Of a DNA stretch of 64,000 nucleotides, positions 24,018 through 36,721 are shown piece after piece. The notes beneath the pieces were generated by a model. That model did not search any database, was not told the DNA's origin, and saw nothing but the letters and a program-made list of their open reading frames with translations. The stretch is from NCBI GenBank assembly GCA_013399305.1, contig VXAI01000013.1, forward strand, positions 1,624,882-1,688,881. The letters are read 5' to 3'. This DNA comes from Rostratula benghalensis (Eukaryota > Chordata > Aves > Charadriiformes > Rostratulidae). The translations under genes and the position numbers were made by a program. The stretch's first letter is position 1. Every line of letters begins with the position of its first letter.

Positions 24018-27000
24018 ATTTTGTTCCAGACTTCCAGGTTTTGCAGCTTTCCAGTGTTTCCAGGATTGAAAGAGTTGCTTTTTACCTTATCTGGTGTATT
24101 CAACAGGGAAAATGGCTTAACTCCAGATGCATCCTTTTGCTTCTCCCTTTCCTATTGTTCAGATAACTGATTTGTCTTTTTTATCACTTGAGTAATTTCA
24201 GGCAACAGCTGTGATGTCTCCTATGTCCTGTACTCTGCCTAGTACAGTTGGTATAGTGGGAAACATACAGAATTAACTATAAAACTCAGAGAAAATTAAA
24301 GCATAACCATGTGAGGTCCACAGGTGCACCCTCCTTTCCCTCAGCCTGGCGTCTTCCACGAACTGGAAGGTGCTGTTGTGTCCATGTGTTCTGCTGAATG
24401 GATGCAGTCCTAGTTTGTTGTCCAGACTGAAGGACAATTCAGAGCACAATAAACACTCCTTCCAAAGAAAACTGAGGTGCACAAGTGGGAACTTAGATAA
24501 CAAGGTCTTATCCTGAGCTGAAGACCAGAAAAAATGAAGTACTTTTCTTCCACCTAAATTCAAAATTGTATTTTAGTGATGGCCTAGTGAAGACAAAAAG
24601 TTGTATTACCTTTCAAGATGTCTTTTCAGGGGTTTTGAGTGGCTGCAATTTAAAGGACAAGTATTTTTCTTCTTTGGGCTCACAGAGAATTTGTAAAACC
24701 TGTAACACTGACCAATCATTTATAAAATGGGGAGGAAAGAACAACAAAGGAATCCACATCAAAATCTACCAAGCAAAGCCAAATGGTAGAACAAGAAGGG
24801 CTAGAAATGTTAGGAGATGTGGAGACCTAGAAGAAGGTGGTTGGAATGAGGGAATGAGAGCAGAGTGGAAATACACCAGAGAGGAAAAATGATACACTGA
24901 AGAGCAGGCAGGAGTGGGGCAAGATGGAAGTGGGAAGGACATTCTTGAACAGAAGGAGAAAGAAAAGGTTAGAAGAAGTAGGAAATGGACAGAGGCAGAG
25001 GGGTGCAGTGAGCTGGGACATCAAAGGAGAAGATAAAAATGGAGGAGGAGGGTGGCCAAAGGGAAAGAAAGAAAGAAATGTATGCTGGAGCTAGAACAGA
25101 GGAATGCAAGAGTATTTATGGAGTAAAAGGGACAACTTAGGAAAAGCTGAGGTTTAAAATGAGCAATGGAAGCGTGGAGAGAGGAAGAATAAAGGTGTCA
25201 TGATGCAGGGCCTCTACTTCAAGTGGTGGACTTCTAGATGCCAGAATTAAGATAAATGAACCTCACCTTAGTATGTGAAAAGAAAGTTTAGGGGTTATAG
25301 CATAAATTTAATTATTTTGTGGAAAATACAAAAAGTAATTATTTTTGTACGTATTGAACTCTGCTTTATATTGCTTTGTAAAAAATGGCAAAATAGATAA
25401 ACTCAGATTGAGTTGGTGTGTAGAAATTAGGAAGAAAAAATAGAAAACTCTGTTTTATGACACAAGCAAGAAAAGACAGTTTTATGTATGCTGTGACTAA
25501 GAAATATGTGGAAGCTGTTGTGACCTGTGTCCAGCTTTCACTTTATACATTACCCAGCGTAAAAGGTGATGTCACAGATGGATTAGGGCTAATCCTGGAC
25601 GAGAAAGCCTTCTGATGACTCAACAAGGAGCAGAAAAGAGGGAGCTAAATCAGCTTAAAGTCAGGCATTAGGGGTTTGGATGGAATCAGCGTTTTGCCTC
25701 TGTGGTCATGCTTTGCACATAACAACACCGATGATACTCTGTTTATGACTCTCCTAATCCTGCCTCCCGTTTTGGCTTGCTGCTGGCCCAGTCTCTGGCT
25801 GCCACTAACACTAATAGGAGACTGTGCTCCAGGATCAATACAAGGAAAATTTTAATTAACAGTAGAGCTCTCTGCACCACATAAGTCTCACAATGCATTG
25901 ATCAGTGCAAATAGCCAATAGATAGATCTGTCCAGGCCTTCCATTGTCAGTATTAAAAATATGGCTGCTAGATAAACCAGCTTTAATTCTCAAGTTCTGT
26001 TGGTAACCTTTGAGTTTTCTGTCTAGCAAAGCACAGGCATAGTTTTAAGTGACAAAATTTGCTGACCTGCTAAATGGTGGATTACCCACTGGTTCCTCTG
26101 ACTCCAAAGCTATGCTCACCCCAGCTGAATGGCAGCAAGAGGACAGATCTTTCTGAAGAAGATAGATCAGCAATTTGTCTAGAAACTATCTAGCTGAACC
26201 ATGGAACACTTTTGCAACAAGCTCTTTAGTCAGAGCATCAATTGCATGGGAATCAGCTAAGCAGTAAGGTGCTCAGGGCACCACTGGGTCAGCATTACCT
26301 GAATCAGAAGTAAAAGGTGAGTGGTTTGAGCATTGTCTGAAGTGGTCACTGTGGAGCAGACCTATTCTCATTACAAGAACTAATGAAATATTTCTTGTAT
26401 TGAAATGAAAGTAAACTATTCACAAAGATTTATAGAATATTTAATTTAACTTTTATTGGAAAAACACCAGGATCCTGTTTGGGTGGGTAATAAATGGAAA
26501 ATTACTTTGCAGCTCATCATGACTATGAAAGATATTTCCTTATTTATTTATTTTGGAAAGTATTACAGAAGTGACTGATAATTTTTACAGAGATAATTTA
26601 GTTTTTATTTCAAAGAGGTACCATTTAAAAGTTTTATTTAGGTTTTAAGCAGATTAAAAAATGGGAACTCCAACGATATATCCCAGTGTAATTTTTCTTT
26701 ATTCACAATGTTGTTTTTAGTCTTAAAAATATTTACCTCATTGAAAGGTGCTCTTTATGCAAAACAGGTTTTCAAAAGACTTGCAGTTTTATTTCAAAAG
26801 TTTGCTAGGTAGTGCGGAAGCTGCTATACAAGTTCTGTTTTGCAACTGCAAAATTAAAGTTTTTGAAACTTTAAATAGGAAGGCCACATCTGCCCCAGAT
26901 GTAAATCCCTAATGTGGAAGTGCCCACTGAAATGAATTTGGTCCATTATTTTCAGTGTCGTTATTTTCAGTTACTCAACTTTTAATTTAGTATTCCAAGG

Positions 27001-28612
27001 CTCAGAGGTGTAAGAAGAGTACAGGAAGGAGATTCAAGCACATGGAACAAAAATGAGAAAAATAACATTTCTTCCTACTTAGGAAGTGTAATTGCATTTA
27101 CACAATATTTCACAGCTAAAGTATTATGTAAACTGGAAGAAACATAGATACAGAAATCAATGGCAATGGTTATCTGACCCTTTGTCACCCTTTCTGTAAC
27201 AGCTTTGACATCCCAGTCATTTACGAATGGACAGTTGTCAATCCGACTGTCAAAACCACAACCCAACTGGAATAGTTTTGCATAAGGAGGCTACAGGTCT
27301 CACCCTGAGGACGTGAGGGAATCCCAGCACCCTGGGCACATTTAGAAGAAATCACACTGTCCTTGTGTGCTCACCTGGGAGAGGGTAATAGATGGAATCA
27401 GCCCAGTGACTGATGCTTCCTTCCCTGCTATAGAAAAGTGTTCTGTCAGAGGGGGTGTCTCATTTCTCTCTTCCCTATCCAGTTGCAGAATTTTTTCTTG
27501 CCTTGTCATGAATTTCTGGTTTCTGGGAGGAGACAGCATGAATATTCATCAGGAACTGGTAAGTTGCTGTGACAGCATCTCCTAATCACTCCTTTATAGG
27601 AGTGATAACCTTCTTAGGTTATTGAACCACAGTCTCCTGTCTAAGTATGGAGGACAAAAGGAGAAAATCACTTCAATACTAGGTGTTTCCAAGAATGATC
27701 TGCAAGAGATTTTGAAGAACTGATAGTAAAAAAAAACAAAAACAAAAACAAAACCACCAAGGGCAGATCTCAGAAGAACTTGATGCTGATCCAATGATAA
27801 GTTGAGTAAGTTCTGGAGCAACTTGAGTGTAGCTGAGTGTAATTATGATCCCCAAATCCCCTACTCAGCTGCAGCTAACCTAAATAGATACCTAAACTCA
27901 CCAGGGGCCTCTTTCTTTGATGTTAAACATTACTATTATGAGAATTCAGTTCTGTGCTGCTCATCTCAGATTGCCCTGGTATGAAAAGCTCAGCAGCTGG
28001 TTCAACACTTGATCAGGTTTCAGAAATAGGAATTTTCCCTTAAGTCTCTAAGTCTCTTTTTAACTTGTAAAATATTCTCAGAACATTCCTAGTAAACATG
28101 GTGTGCTGCTTGAAAAAGTTATGCGTATTTTTTTAAAGGAACCAGAATGGATTTTTCTAATTTCTGAGTAATATGATAAGATAGCATTTCTAATACTTGC
28201 AAAAAATGTGGAATTTGGTCTCTAGGCCTTCCTTGGCTAGACTGAGAATGTTCAAAGTCAAGTCTCTAATTTTTCAATTGAGCATTAAAAGTCTTCAAAT
28301 GCAGGGTGTTCTGTGTTTCTTATCATGTCTTTTTGAGTTGAAGTTGGAATATTTCACAGGAAGAAAAAAAAAGAGTAACAAAATCAAACGAGGGCACATC
28401 AGTGGTCTCAATCCTGAAAATGAGTGGCTATCAAATAAACATAACAGAGGGAAGAAAGATTGATTGATTCTGGTTGCCATTTCTGGGAATGTTTGTTCAT
28501 TTTATTGAGACACTACTTAATAGAAAAATAGGAGGAGAAATGGGTTTGAATTCCCACTGCATGAAGATGAAAAGGAAACTTCATGCTCACAATTCTTGGA
28601 CTAATACCTTTA
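24018..28612. other. Unique non-coding DNA with a purine-rich tract
   Basis: No exon or transposon is recognisable. From about 24727 to 25090 the + strand is strongly A/G-rich, ending with three GAAA units near 25066. The stretch 25700-25930 is less AT-rich than its flanks and has no reading frame, so it would be a place to look for conserved non-coding sequence. Two adjacent perfect hairpins at 27585-27622 are listed separately. Confidence 0.5.
27585..27622. repeat. Two adjacent perfect inverted repeats (hairpins)
   Basis: The first hairpin is ATCACTCCT / TTAT / AGGAGTGAT at 27585-27606. The second is ATAACCT / TCTT / AGGTTAT at 27605-27622. They share the two bases at 27605-27606. Both stems are perfect, 9 bp and 7 bp, and both loops are four bases. 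No gene end or transposon end is recognisable beside them. Confidence 0.75.
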
Positions 28613-29660
28613 TGTTGGGTTTGTGTGGCAAGGTTTTGGTGGTGGTGAGAGCTACATGGGTGGCATCTGTGAGAAGCTGCCAGAAACTTCCCTTACAACT
28701 CATTGAGCCAATACCATCCAGCCCCAAGACAGATTCATCACTGGTCAAGGGCATGCCCATCAGAGATGGTGGCAGTACCTCTGTGATAACATATCTAAGA
28801 AGTGGGGGAAAAACAGCTAAAGAAGAGCTGCCAGAAGACACAAGTGAGAATGTGTGAGAGAAACAACTCTGCAGACATGAAGGTCAGTGAAGAAGGAGAG
28901 GGAGGAGGTAATCCAGGTGCCAGAGCAGAGATTTCCCTTCAGACCATGGGGAGACAGGCTGTCCCCCTGCAGCCCATGGAGGTTAACAGTGGAGCAGGTA
29001 TCCTCCTGCAGCCCACGGATAGCCCACACTGGAGCAGGCTCCTGGCAGGGCCTGTGGACCCATGGAGAGAGGAGCCCATGCTGGAGCAGGTTTGCTGGCA
29101 AACCTTGTGACCCTGTGGGGGACGCACGCTGGAGCAGTCTGTTTCTGAAGGACTGTACTCTGTGGAAAGGACTCACGCTGGAACAATTAGTGAAGAACTG
29201 CAGCTCATGGGAAGTACCCATATTAGAGAAGTTCATAGAGAACTGTCTCCAGTGGGAGGGATCCCATGCCAGAGCAAGCAAAGAGTGTGAGGAGAGTTCC
29301 CCCTGAGAAGTCAGGAGTGACAGAGACAATGTGTGATGAACTGACCGTAACTCCTATTCCCTATCCCCCTGCACCACTCAGGAGGAGGATGTAAAGAAAA
29401 TCAGGAACAAGGTTGAGTCTGGGAAGAAAGGAGGTGTAAGAGGAAGGTGTTTGAAGAGTTGGCTTTGTTTCATATTAACCTACTCTGATTTGATTGGTAA
29501 TAAATTCAACTAATTTCCACAAATTGAGTCTGTTTTGCCTGTGACGGTAATTGCAGAGCTATCTACCTATCCTTATCTCAACCCATGAACCTTTTGTCAT
29601 ACCTTTCTTGCCCTTTCCAGCTGAGAAGTGATAAAGTAGCTTTAGTGGCTAATCCACCTT
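28613..29660 (+). mobile_element. Solo LTR of an avian endogenous retrovirus
   Basis: The stretch begins about TGTTGGGTTTGTGTGGCAAG and runs for about 1.05 kb. It matches the layout of a long avian retroviral LTR that I recall from bird genomes: a TATA-like ATATCTA at 28791-28797, a long middle part with repeated CTGGAGCAG motifs, and an AATAAA poly(A) signal at 29499-29504. It ends shortly after TTTAGTGGCTAATCCACC. No gag, pol or env sequence flanks it, so it is a solo LTR left by recombination. The exact ends are approximate, I could not find a clear target-site duplication, and I do not assign a named subfamily. Open frames within it (28817-29329 minus, 28887-29306 plus) are incidental. 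Confidence 0.75.
28989..29235 (+). repeat. Degenerate internal repeat inside the LTR
   Basis: A CTGGAGCAG-like motif recurs at about 28989, 29029, 29081, 29129, 29178 and 29223, spaced roughly 40-54 bp apart. Phrases such as CCCATGGA, GTGGGGGACGCACG and ACTGCAGCTCATGG lie between the copies. The LTR core therefore seems to have grown by tandem duplication of a unit of about 45-50 bp, followed by divergence. Confidence 0.65.
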
Positions 29661-32600
29661 AAAATCCATGCTTGGACATTCCAGATTTTGTTCCTGGAGG
29701 GCCCGTCAGTACATTGTGGAAAGGGTGATACAACAAAATCCATTAACAATAAAGTGCCTTCATAGCCAATTAGCACATTATAATGTTCTATACCTTACAT
29801 AACCAAAAATATAGGTAGGGGAACTCATGTTTTAGAGTGACTTTACTACTTATGTGAGACAATTTGGGTACAAAAACTTTTGCCCTGAGATTGACTGAGT
29901 CAAAGCAATTAAAATGAATATCTCTATTTTTTTCTGCCATTAACCTCTCCCATAATGTGCCATCCTTAGTCATGGCACAAGATTGGGATCACAGTTCAAA
30001 AGACGCAAGATTAAGCTGTTCCAGAAACATATCACAAGAAAGACCAAAGTGGCAGGATTAACTTCCAATGACTCTGCTCCAGGTCTCCTTCATCTCCCAA
30101 AAGCTCTCTGATCACCTGCCATTTCATACAGTCTGCCCCTTACTGCACTTTTGCCTTAGCATTCGCTGCTAGATCTCTCAGGTAAAAATGTTTAGATGCT
30201 CTGAATGTTTCTTTCTGACATCCTGTATCACAGTCTTCCCTCTGGTGCTTCCAGCTTTGTCTGATACATGCAGCTTCTTGCTCTCCTGGTTGTAGTGAGC
30301 ATCCTCGGGGTCATGGAGCAGGGGAACTGCCTACCTGTGCTATTCCCAGCTCACCTGGAGGCTGGGGCTGTAGAACAGACCACAGAAGGAGAAGCCTAAC
30401 CCTTTTGGCAATGGTGGAAAAGACTCTTCAAGTGGCTTCATGCTTCAGTGCAAAGTAGCAAGTGTAATCTCGTAGGTATGCATTTTACAAGGTGTGCTCA
30501 CACCCACTGGGTCAGACTTCTGAATTGCGATGGATGAAGAATATGTCTTTTAGGAAATTTGATCATCCTTATGAATTAGATTAACTTTTTGAAGTGCTCC
30601 GTCCATGTCAAGTTATATGGATGCACAAAACTACCATTTCAGATTTCTGTGGAAACTGGGTTAAAAAAAAAAAAAAAAGCTATATTAAAAAAAGCTATAT
30701 TAGACATTAATGTACATTTCATTCTTGGACCAAAGTATACATCACTATGAACATCTATTTCTGAGCTATTTCCAGTTTACAGCCAGAAGTCATTGGTTAT
30801 AGAGTTATAATGTGGCTGAAAAGCTCTTAGATGCATTTTGTTTGGTGTTGGTAAGACAGGAGTTTTGGAATTGCTACCTATTTCTTTCCAATCTTACTTT
30901 CTTTCCTTGGTCAGTAAAATTTATTGAAGAAGTTTACCAAAAGCAGAATTTTAACTGGTCTGTATTTATTCTGCCATGATAGCAAGAAACGTTAGTATGT
31001 GGTTCAGTTTATAATTACAAGATAATTACTCTTATGTAAATCAGAAATGAGTATATTTTAATTGTAATTTGTTTTGTGAGTTTCAAATTAATCTGTTGAT
31101 GCCGAGTGAGGTATATATGTCAACACTAATTTCAGAACTATATAGGAAAAGATAGGTAACTAAACAGTATATGGAAAAATGTTGGGGTTCTTTTAGGCCT
31201 AAGTAACTACATATTAACAAGAATCTATAGCATTTACTAATTACATTCTGCTTTTTTAAAGAATAATTTTCTATTTTGTAAAGTATTTCTTTTCATCCTT
31301 ATGTTTTTCATGTCCTTATATCTATTCTTGATGAGAACTTTGTATTTAGATATTATCTTTTCTATGTAAAGAAGGTAAATTGAATGAACTTTCAAGTTAT
31401 TATTTAAAAATCATAGCAATAAAATAACGATAAAAATTATGCTTTTATATACAACACCTTCAGCTAGACTATACATGTATTCTTCTACTGTCAGAGTCCT
31501 GTCTTGGTTGAATTCTGATGAGTGAAGTCTGTGTCTGGGATCTCCAGACAGTTTCACTGAGGATGATCTCAGGAAGGGGAGGGCTCAACTGGAGGCAAAG
31601 GTTGATGAGACGGTAGAACTGGCCTGTGGCAGTCAACAGGAGGTAATAAATGGGTAATAAATGAACAGCAGCATTTAGGAGATGGGAACCTGAGTGGGAA
31701 TACTGAGCTAAAAGTGTGGAGATTAGGGGCTGCAGGAGAGGAAATGGGAATTGGGAATGGGGGTCCTTAAAATTTGGGGAAATATTTGACAGAGGGTTTA
31801 GAGAAGAATGGTAGGAGATGGGAAAGGAGTGTTAGGGCTCAAAAAGGATTAGGAAGGCCTTATTTCTCTAATTTGGAGATTTGTGGATTACAAAGACTGG
31901 CTCTGGAGAAACAGGGAGATTGGGTTAGTGAACGATATGGGAAAATAATTGTCAGAGTTGAAGTAAATCTAAGCAAGGAGAGCTGGAGAGGAAGATGAGT
32001 AGCTTTGGCATGGGAGGTACATGCTTTGGAATGGCAGAGACCCTGGAAAAAGACAACGTGGGAGGGGACCCTAGACAAATACATGATTGCAGGTGGTTTT
32101 ATGCAGGGTATTTGAGACCTGGGACAGAAGTGACTGAGGACAGTAGGGTGTGAAGGGGAGGTTAGGGTTACCAGTCCGGAGAATGCTTTTGTGTGGGCCC
32201 TGATGTTAGAGCAGAGGCATGCACACAGAGAACTGTCTCTATGCAAAGCCCTTCCGTTATTCTGTTTGTAGCAATTACAATAGCCCTGTTTGGACCTTAA
32301 GGTAATGAATGACACGAATTCTGAGGGATTTGTGGAATTATTGTGCCATACAATACATTTCTCTACATGGCAGTCAATTTGAGAGATTGAAACTTAGTGT
32401 TTCTGAGCTTGTTTCACACAGTAAGTGTGCCTAATAAATCCAAGCTTAAAACTAGACACACTTTCACACAATGACATACATCAGTTTCATTTTAGCTCTT
32501 TCCTTAAATATCTCTGCTCTGTAGAAAACTGGTCCTAAATCCTTCTCTCAGACCCTAGATCCTTCAGTAGATGGCTGGATAATCCTACTCTAGATATGCT

Positions 32601-32810
32601 ATAAGCACTGAATTTGCGTAAATTCACATCAGTAAACATTAGTGTTCTACATGAATTTTAGTCTACTTTCTTTTTGGATAGGGAAACACTAATCTCACTT
32701 GAAATCCTGTCCATAATGCATGGTTATTTACAAAGCACTTGATACAGAAGTCACAGCACATATTTGTGTTGGCTGATAATCCTTTTTCAATGATGGATGA
32801 AGATCAGGTG
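29661..32810. other. Unique non-coding DNA with a G-rich, purine-skewed tract
   Basis: No gene is recognisable. From about 31550 to 32230 the + strand is strongly G over C and purine-rich, with many GGGA/GGAG phrases. This includes four G-runs at 31746-31779 that fit a loose G-quadruplex pattern. Open frames there (31774-31998 plus, 31860-32315 minus) follow from the skewed composition. A 15-bp unit (GCTATATT followed by seven A) is repeated at about 30679-30708. Confidence 0.5.
31746..31779 (+). other. Possible G-quadruplex motif
   Basis: There are four G-runs on the + strand: GGG at 31746-31748, GGG at 31753-31755, GGGGG at 31759-31763 and GGGG at 31776-31779. The loops are 4, 3 and 12 bases. 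The last loop is longer than in strict definitions, so stability is doubtful. Confidence 0.3.
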
Positions 32811-32867
32811 TCATTTCTGATTCTTTTGGATGTGTCAGCTGCCTCCAGTACTGTTGACCATGAACTG
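32811..32867 (+). mobile_element. Fossil L2/L3-like LINE reverse transcriptase fragment
   Basis: Translation in one + frame gives ILLDVSAASSTVDHEL at 32820-32867. This matches motif A of L2/L3-type LINE reverse transcriptases, which usually reads LLDLSAAFDTVDHEIL. It differs from CR1 motif A, which has the form YLDFSKAFDTVSH. The FD pair that carries the catalytic aspartate is SS here, so the fragment is dead. The sequence to about 32990 may continue the element: a block near 32961-32985 reads QWIEARISF in another frame, where such elements have a W-x-x-SYL-type block. Birds are known to carry scarce, very old L2-type remnants. Confidence 0.55.
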
Positions 32868-35800
32868 ACCTGCACTCCGGCAGTCTGGAAACAAGGACAA
32901 GTAGGATGAGTTGTGGAGCTCAGAGTTATATACAGCTTTGAGCCCTGAAGCAGGCTGGCAATGGATTGAGGCAAGGATCTCTTTTATGCTAAAAAAAAAA
33001 ATAAAAATCTGATTTTTCATTTCACAGCATTTTTGTTACTACGTTTACCCATTAACATTTTTGATAATGCAGCTTTAGCACTTATCTAGGTCTCTGCTTG
33101 CTTGTCTCATAAATTTTAAAAAGTGTTGAAAACTTATACAAAATGTTCTCTATAAATATTCTCCCTTGCCCTCCCCCCCAGCCCAGACTTTTGCTTTTAG
33201 CTCATAATTCCTTTACCTGCCTCAAAAAATAGACCAAAAAAAGGCTGTACTCCAGCATGCTCAGAAATGCCACCCACCTCCCCCTGCTCCTCTAGCAAGC
33301 AGCCAAACAAATTGGTCTCTGTTGCACCTGGGGGCATGGAGCAGGCTTAATAATCAAAGGTGGATACAATTCTACTAGATAGCACCTCTTGGTTCCTTGT
33401 TAGCTCCATTGCCATTGTATCTCTGCTCTCTGCTATTCTCAGCTGTGAGATGGGATGCCATGCTAATTTCCTCCATTCAGTCAGAATTTGGGTTATACAC
33501 AGCTCCAGGAGTTTCTTTCATACTATATACTATTTAAATGATGGTAGAAGAAAGAAGGGAAACGTTTTTTTTTGCCTCCACTTCTCTGTTCAAGATGGGG
33601 CAGCAGAGATGGTACCTTGAGTTGCCTCCGACTTGCAGACCCAAAATCAACAATCTGAAATCCACCTGGAAACATTTGCCAACCACTTAGACATGGGTTC
33701 AAGCACTGCCTGTGTGTACAGCTCTTCTCAGGATGTCTGTCTGAGTCATCAGACAGAGCCACCAGGTAATCCCATCCTCTGGGGACATGCAGAGAACTGC
33801 ATCCCAGGGTCAGAAAGGCTAGGGTAGCATTGACAGCATAGTCTGAAGGGAGACAACTTCTTGATCCGATTCCTATGGCAGAGCAGGTTATGCCATGGGA
33901 GGAGTTCATGTTTGAACTACTAGGCAGGTGCAAATATGAGATAAATAGATACAAGCTTCCCTACCTTGTATTTACTGGCCTCCTAGATACAATTAATCAG
34001 AAAGGTAAGTAATTAGGTGAAGAGATAATTCCACGATTAATAGCAAATATCAATCAGTGCAACACAGGCAACTTGGGGAAGCACTATAAGGACAGGAAGT
34101 TTGGCCTTTTACAAATGGATGCAGTAGAAGGATTTTCTCCTTTTAAAGATTCAGCTACATGTCAGCAAAGCTGTATGCTTTGCAATAACCTATGAAATCC
34201 TACATTAGCCAGACACAGTTAAATCCACATCCTCCAGCAAGAGAAATAAGACCTTCCCTCATGACTTGCATACATTGTATTAATTTCTCTCGCTCCTTGC
34301 TGAAGAGGGGAAAAAAGAACAAATAATAAGGTGGTTGATTACACAATCCTAACATTTGTCCACTTGCTGTTGCTTTTTTTGGCCACTCTTTAGCCAAGAA
34401 AGACATGAGCATAGGGAAGCAAACAGAGTTCCCTGAGGGACCTGAAGTAGTGCCGTGCCACAGCCAACAGCTTCAGCCACTTGGAAAAAGTGCTATGTTG
34501 TGTCTTCCAAAAGCTGTTCCCAGGGATTCATAATATTTGATGATTAGACCAGGGTTGTTTACTGTAGGGTGGCAGCTACACTCAGTACAAACTTGTTGCT
34601 TTATTATGCTCTGGCTTAATCTGTTTGTGCAACACTTTACATGTGGTGATAAAGTCAGTAAAACATTGGCCATGGTGTAGTGCTATTTACTAAACTGTGA
34701 ATGTCAGTTTTTCTCTTTCCAGAGTACCAAGGATAGATGGATTTTAACTGTCCTGTAGTTTATAAAAGAAAATTACTATCTGTAATAGATTACTTTGAGA
34801 TTGACCTATTATCTGGCCTCAAATCTGTCCCATAATCTTATAATACTTCACCCCAGCCTTTGTTCATCACCACCCCTGGCTGCCTTCTCCACCAGCTGTT
34901 AGTCAGCACCTCTATGTTTTTTCTCTAAGACATCTACCCAAGGCGTGAGGCAGGTGCAGGAGACAGGCACAGCTGCTCATGATTGTTTTAACATCAATGC
35001 CCTGTTTCCAAAGTTTGTTTTCCTTAGTGAAGCGAAAACAACAAAAAGAACAAATCTGTTTGTGTTCCCATAAACTAGTACCTAACTATTTTTAAACCTA
35101 ATTTTTACTTACAGTTTTCAGTGTAAGACTTCAGTTGACTGGGTTCTTTTGATTTAGTTTTGTTTTTCATTATTCTATAATCCTCTGTGGTTTGAGACAA
35201 CGGGGATTGAGTTTCATTTACGCGGATAAATTATACAAGGAACATTACCACAGCAACTAAGTTCCTGATTTTTAAGACAAAACACAGCTCTATTCAGACA
35301 GGATTTCCAGGTATTTTGCTAATCATACATCCACAGTTCATTTGATTTCCAAATGAAGTGCTGCCTATATTATTAATAGTGCTGTTACCTTGACTGGTAC
35401 AAATTCACCCAGCTGTTTTATGTCAGCTGCAGGATTGGATTTTTAATTTCAGAGTTTCCTGTTCTCATCTTCCTTTGCCCTGAGAGAAGGCACTGCCCGA
35501 GAAGCGATTACATGAAATGTATTGGACAGTTTGGGTGGTGTCTCTTGCTTAAGTAGTTGTTGCCCCGTCCTCCAGGGAATGGGAGGTGAGCAGGCTGTTG
35601 TAGCCTTAGCAGTAATATGTCCTGAAGCTTGAAACTCCCTGAAGGACTTAAAAAATCCTCTTGTCTCAGAAGTATGAAACAAGTTCTCAAATAAAGACTA
35701 CATTCTGGCCTCACTTACATGCAAAAAGCCTGTTTCTAGCCCTCAAAGACAGTCAAAGTCACAAAGACCCTGTTTTGTTTTGTTTTTGGTTTTTTTTTCA

Positions 35801-36721
35801 CTGGAATATGAAACTCTAAGAGTTCAGTGGAATGCACCTCTCAGTTCTTGTTTTCTGAACCTCTCAATTACAAAACTTTCTTCTATTTTGATGCACTTCA
35901 ATTTTAAAAAGTAGTAAGAAGATTCCAAAAGGAAACTCCTCTGTAAAGGCTGGGGAAAAAAAAAAAAAAAAAAGAAAAATGTTACACGTATCTCATTTGC
36001 ATTATAAGCAGAACTCAGTTGATAGCAAAGACATGTTATAAATCCAGTGAATTTGTGAGACTGTACCAGCTGAGAGCATGCATAATTGCTAGAAATAGGC
36101 AAGAGGGGCTTGGGAATGAAGGGTCCCTGCCCTTGAACTCACAGAGAATTACACCTTCTACATCTATGGAAAAATAAGAGATTGTGCCGCCCATGGTCTC
36201 CCTTAACTGTGTTAAAAGCACCTGTTCCAGCTTGATTAATGATAGGCTTTATCTTATGAATATCCTACATAAATGTAGGTGTGAACCTCATCAAGCCTAG
36301 ACTTACATCATGTGCAGGTTGGCAAGCGTAGGCTTAGCAAACGTGAAGTGAGAGCCAAGCATCTACAGACCTGCAGTGTACACAGGTCAGGGCATTGTGT
36401 CAGCCCGGCCTTGATGGCACTGCCCATCTGACTTCGTGCTGATGCAGGGAATGATGGAAAGCTGGTTCCTGGAACTAGAGTCCTGGGTCTTCTATCATGC
36501 GGACAATGATCTTTTCTGTGTGAGAGTGCCTGTCTATAGTCTAAACCATAGGCATTTTACAGGCACAGAGGCTGCACTGTGCATTGACTTGCTGATGGCA
36601 AAGTGGCTTTCTGGTATGAGAATTGTAACACAGATTGATAAAACCTGGGTGACCTTTGGAAACGGAGGCTGGACCTGGCTCCAAAACATGTGAACATAGA
36701 GAACACCTTGAGAGTAAAGCT
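32868..36721. other. Unique non-coding DNA
   Basis: No exon or transposon is recognisable beyond the possible continuation of the LINE fossil to about 32990. An A run of 18 bp lies at 35956-35973. The minus-strand frame at 33523-33954 (143 codons) overlaps a more GC-rich patch but shows no domain. Confidence 0.45.

Noticed and set aside
28817..29329. 170-codon minus frame and 139-codon plus frame that look GC-rich and gene-like
   Set aside because: Both lie inside the solo LTR and are open because of its repeated, GC-richer units. There is no domain and no splice context.
33523..33954. 143-codon minus frame in a GC-richer patch
   Set aside because: No domain, no splice signals bounding it, and a length compatible with chance.
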